In this document: piece after piece, positions 7,545 through 13,883 of the stretch
How positions within the stretch are numbered: the stretch's first letter is position 1
How the letters are laid out: each line of letters opens with the position of its first letter
Assembly (NCBI GenBank): GCA_036274645.1
Contig: DASUFH010000120.1
Location: forward strand, 1-13,883
Length of the DNA stretch: 13,883 nt
Direction: 5' to 3'
From: DASUFH01 sp036274645
GTDB lineage: Bacteria > Acidobacteriota > Terriglobia > 20CM-2-55-15
Program-made: the position numbers and the translations under genes
Notes under the pieces: generated by a model
The model's database searches: none
What the model was told of the DNA's origin: nothing
The model's input: the letters and a program-made list of their open reading frames with translations, nothing else

Positions 7545-7958
7545 CTACGGCGCCGGCTCAAACAACTCGATCGGGTTGCCGTCCGGATCCTCCAACTGGA
7601 CCTGCTTGCCTCCCGGCCCCACCTCCATCGCATTCCGGAAACGAAGCCCGGCCTGCTTGAGAGCCTCGATTCGCGCCGGCAGATCGGTAACCTGAAGAAT
7701 CACGCGATTCCACCCGCCGGGTTCCTGTTGCCGTCCATCGGGCATCGGGCGAGACCCCGAGGCGCCGGGACCACTGAGAATGAGCTTGAGGCCTCCGACG
7801 GAAACCTGCCCGAATGCGGGCAGAAACTGATGTTCCAGCTTGAACCCGAGCTGTTGCGTATAGAAGGCCACGGATCTGCTCACGTCCCGGACCTGATATC
7901 GAACGCCCCACAGTCCCACGACGAACCGCTGTTCCTCTGTTCGCTCACTCTGATGCAT
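7545..7958 (-). CDS. VOC family (glyoxalase/bleomycin-resistance fold) protein
   Basis: This 137-aa protein has the paired beta-alpha-beta-beta-beta modules of the vicinal oxygen chelate fold: GVRYQVRDVSRSVAFYTQQLGFKLE (18-42) and VILQVTDLPARIEALKQAGLRF (86-107), ending LEDPDGNPIELFEP (122-135). Of the four metal ligands of glyoxalase I, only the final Glu (E131) is obvious. The usual first His is replaced within GVRYQ, and the second-module His within WNRVILQ. A classic metal-dependent glyoxalase is therefore unlikely; binding, resistance or another lyase role remains open. I prefer ATG 7958 (AAAGG six bases upstream) over the more upstream 7997, whose nearest GGAG is too distant. It diverges from the ArsR operon, and a repeat follows its stop. 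Confidence 0.85.
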   Translation of the reverse strand: MHQSERTEEQRFVVGLWGVRYQVRDVSRSVAFYTQQLGFKLEHQFLPAFGQVSVGGLKLILSGPGASGSRPMPDGRQQEPGGWNRVILQVTDLPARIEALKQAGLRFRNAMEVGPGGKQVQLEDPDGNPIELFEPAP

Positions 7959-8088
7959 ATGCAACCTTTGTGTGTGGATTACTCTCCGCCTCGACATTAT
8001 CGGCGAATTGCTCCTGTTCCGAGCGATGCAATCACGGCATCAACCGTCAGGACAGGTCCGGACAGTGAGGCGCGCTCGAATCGGGCGC

Positions 8089-8117
8089 TTGACAATCCAT
8101 AAGCATTGACTTATACG
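8089..8117 (+). promoter_or_regulatory. ArsR-operon promoter
   Basis: A perfect -35 TTGACA at 8089-8094 is followed after 17 bp by TATACG (8112-8117), or after 16 bp by TTATAC (8111-8116). Transcription would begin about 8123-8125, at the GTG start codon of the repressor gene. No Shine-Dalgarno sequence lies between. Confidence 0.7.
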
Positions 8118-8123
8118 TCAATG
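8104..8123. promoter_or_regulatory. Likely ArsR operator palindrome
   Basis: Perfect inverted repeat CATTGAC - TTATAC - GTCAATG with 7-bp arms and a 6-bp centre. The centre is the -10 element and the right arm reaches the presumed start point, so a bound repressor dimer would block RNA polymerase. Size and position suit an ArsR-family winged-helix dimer acting on its own gene. Confidence 0.7.
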
Positions 8124-8124
8124 C

Positions 8125-8454
8125 GTGCCGAGCGCGACCGCAATCGAAGACAGAATCTTCCAGGCTCTGGCGGACCCGAGCCGCCGGGCGATCTTCCAGT
8201 CGCTCACGCGAGGAGAGGCGCCGGTCAAGGATCTGACGGCGCGCTTCGACATCTCGCAACCGGCGGTCTCGCAGCACCTCGCCACGTTGAAGGACGCCGG
8301 CCTGGTGAACATCCGGCGCGAGGGCCGCTGTGTGTACTACCGGGTGGAGCCGCGCGGAATGAAGCCGCTCATCGACTGGATCGCGCGCTACCGGGCCTTC
8401 TGGACGGAGCACGTCGACCGCCTTGAAAAACTGCTGGAGAAATTGGACCAATGA
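8125..8454 (+). CDS. ArsR-family (SdpR-like) transcriptional repressor
   Basis: This 109-aa winged helix-turn-helix protein opens IEDRIFQALADPSRRAIFQSL. It has the recognition helix in SQPAVSQHLATLKDAGLV (44-61), the wing RREGRCVYYRV (64-74) and a C-terminal helix YRAFWTEHVDRLEKLLEKL. That matches ArsR regulators that pair with SRPBCC/AHSA1 genes. The metal-site ELCVCDL motif of arsenic/cadmium sensors is missing, so metal sensing is unlikely. The start is GTG 8125; a nearby ATG at 8121 is out of frame. The gene probably makes a leaderless message, since its -10 ends seven bases before GTG. The stop overlaps the next start as ATGA. It most likely represses its own operon through the palindrome at 8104-8123, and could also affect the divergent VOC gene. 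Confidence 0.93.
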   Translation: MPSATAIEDRIFQALADPSRRAIFQSLTRGEAPVKDLTARFDISQPAVSQHLATLKDAGLVNIRREGRCVYYRVEPRGMKPLIDWIARYRAFWTEHVDRLEKLLEKLDQ

Positions 8455-8894
8455 CACCCATCGACAAGACCGCCCCCTCGCAAACCGACTCCATTTCATT
8501 CGAATTCGATTTGCCTCATCCGCCGGAAAAGGTCTGGCGCGCGCTCACCGATCCCGCGCTGCTGAACGAGTGGCTCCTGCCTGTTTTCGATCTCAAACTC
8601 GAACCGGGCGCCGCGTTCATGTTCAGGACGCAGCCGCAACCCGGATGGGACGGGGCCGTGAACTGCCGCATGCTCGAGATTGAACCGCACAGGAAGCTCA
8701 GTTATGCGTGGGTGGTGGGCGAACTGAACACGGTGGTGACGTTCACGCTGGCGCCCACGTCCTCCGGCACGCAGCTGTTTCTTGTGCAGTCCGGATTCAA
8801 ACCGGAGCAGAAGCAGAACTTCGGCGGCGCGCGTTATGGCTGGAGGATGATGGGTGGAAGGCTTGTCGAATTGCTCGCGAAGTTCCCCATGTAG
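8451..8894 (+). CDS. AHSA1/SRPBCC domain protein
   Basis: A 147-aa START-like helix-grip protein of the AHSA1 type: FEFDLPHPPEKVWRALTDPALLNEWL (18-43), the strand LSYAWVV (about 83-89), TFTLAPTSSGTQLFLVQSGF (96-115) and the C-terminal helix GWRMMGGRLVELLAKF. The fold has a deep hydrophobic pocket, and family members bind small ligands or Hsp90; no ligand can be inferred here. It overlaps the ArsR gene by four nucleotides (ATGA), the common ArsR-SRPBCC pair. Its TAG stop (8892-8894) is contributed by the palindromic repeat, so the final residues may have been set by repeat insertion. Its length is normal for the family. Confidence 0.92.
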   Translation: MTPIDKTAPSQTDSISFEFDLPHPPEKVWRALTDPALLNEWLLPVFDLKLEPGAAFMFRTQPQPGWDGAVNCRMLEIEPHRKLSYAWVVGELNTVVTFTLAPTSSGTQLFLVQSGFKPEQKQNFGGARYGWRMMGGRLVELLAKFPM

Positions 8895-8917
8895 GGGCGG
8901 TCTATGACCGCCCCTGC
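8891..8917 (+). repeat. Palindromic repeat copy B (core GTAGGGGCGGTCT)
   Basis: A perfect 10-bp stem (8893-8902 with 8906-8915) closes a TAT loop. It extends to 12 bp with one G-T pair. It contains the TAG stop codon of the SRPBCC gene and lies inside the operon, 48 bp before the next start codon. No T tract follows, so it is not an ordinary terminator. Confidence 0.85.
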
Positions 8918-8953
8918 ATGGCGGAGGGGCAGAGAAATCCAAAAACGACGTAG

Positions 8954-8960
8954 AGGAGGT
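8954..8960 (+). promoter_or_regulatory. Strong ribosome binding site fixing a TTG start
   Basis: AGGAGGT precedes TTG at 8965 by four bases. It is among the strongest Shine-Dalgarno sequences in the window and supports the TTG as the real start of the small membrane protein. Confidence 0.7.
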
Positions 8961-8964
8961 CCCA

Positions 8965-9185
8965 TTGAACTGGAATAACTGGATTCGTCAGGCGCACCGC
9001 TGGGTGTCCATTATCTTCACGGTCACGGTCATCGCGAACTTCGTTTCCATGGCGTTGGGGGGCGGAATGCCTCCGTCGTGGGTGACTTACGCTCCGCTGC
9101 CGCCGCTCGGGTTGCTCATGCTCAGTGGTCTGTATCTGTACGTGTTGCCATATGCCGCGAAGCAGCGCGCGGGGCAATCGCGAAC

Positions 9186-9189
<4 letters not shown>
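8965..9189 (+). CDS. Small two-helix membrane protein
   Basis: A 74-aa protein beginning MNWNNWIRQAHRW with two hydrophobic segments, at about 14-33 (VSIIFTVTVIANFVSMALGG) and about 46-65 (LPPLGLLMLSGLYLYVLPYA), joined by a Gly/Pro-rich loop. It starts at TTG behind an AGGAGGT and its stop overlaps the UvrA-like start as ATGA, so it is translationally coupled to it. I do not know a function. Its place between an ArsR/SRPBCC pair and an ABC ATPase suggests an accessory role, but it is too small to be the transporter for that ATPase by itself. Confidence 0.82.
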
Positions 9190-11579
<2,390 letters not shown>

Positions 11580-11621
11580 ATGCTTGTAGGGGGGAATAAG
11601 GGACCCAGATGTCTCCGATCG

Positions 11622-11627
11622 TAGAAT
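11622..11627 (+). promoter_or_regulatory. -10 box placed for a leaderless start
   Basis: TAGAAT ends six bases before ATG 11634, so transcription would begin at or next to the start codon. No Shine-Dalgarno sequence and no convincing -35 are visible in the 54-bp gap. Confidence 0.5.
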
Positions 11628-11633
11628 GAGCGG

Positions 11634-12512
11634 ATGAATCGCATCCTCGTCATCGGGGCAACCGGCAACATCGGGCGCGAGGTCGTCATGCAACTGGACG
11701 GCGCCGGAGCGCAGATTCGCGCGATGTCGCGGAATCCGGAGAGGGCGGGCCTGCCGCCACACATTGAAGTGGTCCAGGGAGATCTCACCGTTCCCGAAAC
11801 CCTGGATCGATGCCTGGACGACACCGATACGGTCTTTCTGGTGTGGGTCGCGCCGCCCACCGCGGTTGTTCCGGCCCTGGACCGGATTGCCAGGCGCGCA
11901 CAGCGCATCGTGTTGCTTTCCGCTCCGCTCAAGACGCCCCATCCGTTCTTCCAGCAACCCAATCCCGGCCGGAACATGATGGAGCAGATCGAACGACAGA
12001 TCGAAGCGTCCGGACTCGAGTGGACATTCCTGCGGCCGGGCATGCTGGCCGCAAACGCGTTGGGTTGGTGGGCGCCGCAGATTCGCGCCGGAGATGTGGT
12101 TCGCTGGCCGTACGCCGGCGTTTCTACCGCGCCCATCCACGAAAAGGATGTCGCTGCCGTTGCCGTGCGCGCCTTATGCGAAAACGGACACGCGGGAGCG
12201 GAATACGTGTTGACCGGACCACACCCCTTGACTCACGCCGAACAGGTGTCCGTCATCGGCCAGGCGATCGGCCGGATGCTGCGTCTCGAGGAGGTCTCGC
12301 CGGACGCCTGGCGGCGGGAAAACGTGCCGAACTGGCCCACGCCGGTCGTGGATATGCTGCTCGACGCCTGGGCGGCTTCGATCGGCCACCCGGCTTTTGT
12401 GACGACAACGGTCAAAGAACTCACGGGGGCGCCGGCGCGCGCATTCTTCGATTGGGCCACCGATCACGCCGATCAGTTTCGAGCTTCCCGGACTACCGGA
12501 CCTTTGGCGTGA
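11634..12512 (+). CDS. NmrA-type NAD(P)-binding protein
   Basis: A 292-aa atypical short-chain dehydrogenase. The nucleotide-binding loop GATGNIG (8-14) follows the first strand, R29 of the AMSRNPERAG turn suggests NADP preference, and GDLTVPETL and LLSAP mark later strands. The LRPGMLAAN segment (about 130-138) is typical of the NmrA/NAD(P)H:quinone-oxidoreductase-like group. The catalytic YxxxK of true dehydrogenases is not evident, so it may be a redox-sensing protein or an NAD(P)H-dependent reductase. It lies 54 bp after the UvrA-like gene with its own -10 and may also be read through from that operon. Its last 20 nt overlap the tail of the convergent gene. Confidence 0.9.
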   Translation: MNRILVIGATGNIGREVVMQLDGAGAQIRAMSRNPERAGLPPHIEVVQGDLTVPETLDRCLDDTDTVFLVWVAPPTAVVPALDRIARRAQRIVLLSAPLKTPHPFFQQPNPGRNMMEQIERQIEASGLEWTFLRPGMLAANALGWWAPQIRAGDVVRWPYAGVSTAPIHEKDVAAVAVRALCENGHAGAEYVLTGPHPLTHAEQVSVIGQAIGRMLRLEEVSPDAWRRENVPNWPTPVVDMLLDAWAASIGHPAFVTTTVKELTGAPARAFFDWATDHADQFRASRTTGPLA

Positions 12513-13269
12513 TCGTCTGACCTTTGTCGTCGATCATGTGGCGGTTGTTCTGCGCGCAGATGTATTCAATCTGCTCCCATGTGCGATCGCGACGGTAGGT
12601 GTAGGTCCTCAGCCATGGCTGGGCGAGCACCTTGGGATCTTCAAAGGTAAAGTCCACGTGCATCAGGTCGCGATCCTTCGGGTCCAGATAGATGCGCTCG
12701 GTGATGGTCAGTTGATCGCTGTTCGTGATTCCCGCGATACCCAGACGCTGCCCCGGCCTGGTTCCGATTGTGGTGACCACGAGCGTATCGCCTTCCCAGC
12801 GTCCGACCGAGTAGCCGAAGTAGTTGGGATCCAGTTCGTCGCGTGAGGGAAGCGGCCGTCCGTCGGTGAAGATGCGTCGCACCTGCATCAGGGCTTCCTG
12901 GACCACGGTCACTTTACCCGGAGTGAACAGGAATTCCAGGTTGTAGGGAAAGGTCATGAACGTCGGCATACCATCGGGCTCGCAGTTGCTGCTGGTCTCC
13001 GGCACTTCATAGTGGGGGTCGGCGGCCAGACGCGCCTGATACGTCTCCCAGATCTTCTTCGCTTCTCCGATCAGCGCCGGCTCCGCGCCGCCGACCTTGC
13101 CGATCACCGGGAACCACAGGCCACGCCAATCGGGCAGTTTCTCCAGCGCGGCGTAGCTGACCTTATCGGAGTTGGCTGGATACACCGGGCGCGAATCCTG
13201 CGCCAGAGCGCCGGCGCTCGCGACCAGACCAAAACAGAGAATCGACCAGACGAACGAAACCGACTTCAT
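12493..13269 (-). CDS. Secreted protein of unknown function (WEGDTLVV type)
   Basis: A 258-aa protein with a signal peptide (MKSVSFVWSILCFGLVASAGALA-Q, cleavage near 23/24). The mature part contains DWRGLW (47-52), a central block from CEPDGMPTFMTFPYNLEFLF onward, RRIFTDGRPLP, and GYSVGRWEGDTLVVTTIGTR. This pattern recurs in exported proteins of Acidobacteriota and some Proteobacteria, often beside DUF6152 genes; no function is established to my knowledge. Start ATG 13269 has GGGAG five bases upstream and lies 18 nt after the DUF6152 stop, so the two form an operon. Its 3' end overlaps the NmrA-type gene by 20 nt on the opposite strand. Confidence 0.88.
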   Translation of the reverse strand: MKSVSFVWSILCFGLVASAGALAQDSRPVYPANSDKVSYAALEKLPDWRGLWFPVIGKVGGAEPALIGEAKKIWETYQARLAADPHYEVPETSSNCEPDGMPTFMTFPYNLEFLFTPGKVTVVQEALMQVRRIFTDGRPLPSRDELDPNYFGYSVGRWEGDTLVVTTIGTRPGQRLGIAGITNSDQLTITERIYLDPKDRDLMHVDFTFEDPKVLAQPWLRTYTYRRDRTWEQIEYICAQNNRHMIDDKGQTITPKVR

Positions 13270-13287
13270 GAGAACTCCCGACTCTGA

Positions 13288-13698
13288 TTACTTGTTGTTT
13301 TCTTCGCAGAACTGCTGCGCGGCGCCCACGTCGCAGAAGTATTTGCCGCTGGGCAGTTTCATGTGCTGGAAGCGGCCGCCCGGCGTTCCATCGGCATACG
13401 GGTTGACGGTGAACTCAACCGTATCGCCGGGTTTGATCGTGTTCGCTTTCATGCCCAGACGGGTCAGGTGATTGATGCTCGTGAACTCGACTCCCCACTT
13501 TACGCGGGTTCCGTCCTTCTGGGGCACGTCCGCTTCGACCCATACATGAGGGTTGGTCCATTCGACTTTCGTCACCACGCCTTTGATCGTGACCTGTTTC
13601 GTCAGATCGAACAGGGCGAAGGAGTGATGACCGAAGGCGGTGAGCGAAGTCACGGCAAACACGGCGACGGACATGAGAAAAACGATCGATTTATTCAT
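13288..13698 (-). CDS. DUF6152 family exported protein
   Basis: A 136-aa protein with a signal peptide (MNKSIVFLMSVAVFAVTSLTAFG). The mature N-terminus is HHSFALFD (24-31), followed by VTIKGVVTKVEWTNPHVWVEADV (36-58), KWGVEF, and LKxGDTVEF-like IKPGDTVEFTVNPYADG (89-104). The HHS..FD start and WTNPH motif are the hallmark of DUF6152, a small periplasmic beta-rich family of unknown role. The family usually ends near the 'NPYADG' segment. Here a tail with two cysteines (C122, C131) and KYFCDVGAAQQFCEENNK follows, which could form a disulfide. ATG 13698 has GAGG about nine bases upstream. First gene of a two-gene operon. Confidence 0.92.
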   Translation of the reverse strand: MNKSIVFLMSVAVFAVTSLTAFGHHSFALFDLTKQVTIKGVVTKVEWTNPHVWVEADVPQKDGTRVKWGVEFTSINHLTRLGMKANTIKPGDTVEFTVNPYADGTPGGRFQHMKLPSGKYFCDVGAAQQFCEENNK

Positions 13699-13755
13699 TG
13701 CGGACGCCTCTAAACATCAGTTTGAAATGCCGGAAGCAAACTCGACGAGGATAGC

Positions 13756-13821
13756 ATGAAGAAAAAAGGACCGAGGCGCTTTGCGCGGCGGAAGCATCTT
13801 GAATTCCCGTCCGCCCTGTAG
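13756..13821 (+). CDS. Doubtful 21-codon basic peptide ORF
   Basis: ATG 13756 has GAGG six bases upstream and encodes MKKKGPRRFARRKHLEFPSAL before a TAG that belongs to a GTAGGGGCGGTCT repeat. It diverges from the DUF6152 gene. It is far too short for coding statistics and matches no family I know. It is listed because its stop lies in the repeat, as in the SRPBCC gene. Confidence 0.15.
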   Translation: MKKKGPRRFARRKHLEFPSAL

Positions 13822-13830
13822 GGGCGGTCT
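13818..13830 (+). repeat. Palindromic repeat copy C (truncated)
   Basis: GTAGGGGCGGTCT matches the left half of copy B exactly, but the right arm is missing and the sequence changes to CCCAAGG. The upstream CCGCCC (13811-13816) can pair with GGGCGG (13822-13827) instead. Confidence 0.65.
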
Positions 13831-13842
13831 CCCAAGGAACTA

Positions 13843-13883
13843 GATCAATAACCGCTTTGTTTTCAACAAAGCGGTTATTGATC
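13843..13883. repeat. Perfect 41-bp palindrome at window end
   Basis: GATCAATAACCGCTTTGTT (13843-13861), a TTC loop, and its exact reverse complement (13865-13883). The arms are 19 bp with no mismatch and clearly richer in A/T than the surrounding sequence. The element reaches the last base of the window, so it may be longer. It may be a terminator-like hairpin, a mobile-element end, or a fold-back assembly artefact. Confidence 0.85.

Noticed and set aside
8121..8123. ATG as start of the ArsR gene
   Set aside because: It is out of frame with the repressor; the in-frame start is GTG 8125.
8891..8917. Repeat copy B as an intrinsic terminator
   Set aside because: No T tract follows and the operon appears to continue across it.
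11585..11601. TGTAGGGGGG resembling the palindromic repeat
   Set aside because: It matches only the first few bases of the 13-mer and has no second arm.

Overview
The window is GC-rich, densely coded bacterial chromosome. It is most likely from an Acidobacteriota member of the Bryobacterales/Solibacter type. The grounds are a Tat-exported DUF1552 protein, a secreted protein with a carboxypeptidase-regulatory-like fold, a DUF6152 protein beside a secreted 'GRWEGDTLVV' protein, and a DUF350-like/ATP-grasp pair. This is an inference from gene content; there is no rRNA or other marker gene. Both window ends lie in inverted repeats, as is common where a metagenomic contig stops. I see no tRNA, rRNA, CRISPR array or transposase.

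Left half (197-7280), all on the minus strand. Reading in the direction of transcription, a three-gene cluster comes first: a multi-pass membrane protein (7280-6441, possibly DUF350-like), a glutathionylspermidine-synthase-like ATP-grasp ligase (6444-5164, ATGA overlap) and an uncharacterised protein (5174-4291, 11-nt overlap) that carries an apparent frameshift at a CT repeat. A 95-bp gap with two small hairpins and a TATAAT box separates it from a second run: a small secreted protein (4195-3653), a zinc alcohol dehydrogenase of the CAD/YahK type (3641-2628), the DUF1552 protein (2594-1287) and the carboxypeptidase-regulatory-like protein (1228-197). The start region of the last gene is built from 12-bp tandem repeats.

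Middle (7281-9189). A VOC/glyoxalase-fold gene on the minus strand diverges from a plus-strand operon: an ArsR-family repressor (GTG start), an AHSA1/SRPBCC protein, a 74-aa membrane protein (TTG start) and a UvrA-like double ABC ATPase of 797 aa. Three of these genes are joined by ATGA overlaps. The ArsR promoter has a perfect TTGACA -35. Its -10 lies inside a 7+6+7 palindrome, and the GTG codon sits where transcription should begin, which suggests an autoregulated leaderless mRNA. The UvrA-like protein is shorter than canonical UvrA and resembles the UvrA2/DrrC class linked to tolerance of DNA-binding drugs. The cluster therefore reads as a repressor-controlled, possibly stress- or drug-responsive module.

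Right part (11580-13883). An NmrA-type NAD(P)-binding protein, probably also leaderless, overlaps tail to tail by 20 nt with a minus-strand operon of two exported proteins: DUF6152, then a 258-aa secreted protein of unknown function.

A short palindromic repeat with core GTAGGGGCGGTCT occurs three times. Each copy follows a stop codon on the same strand, and in two copies the TAG is part of the repeat.
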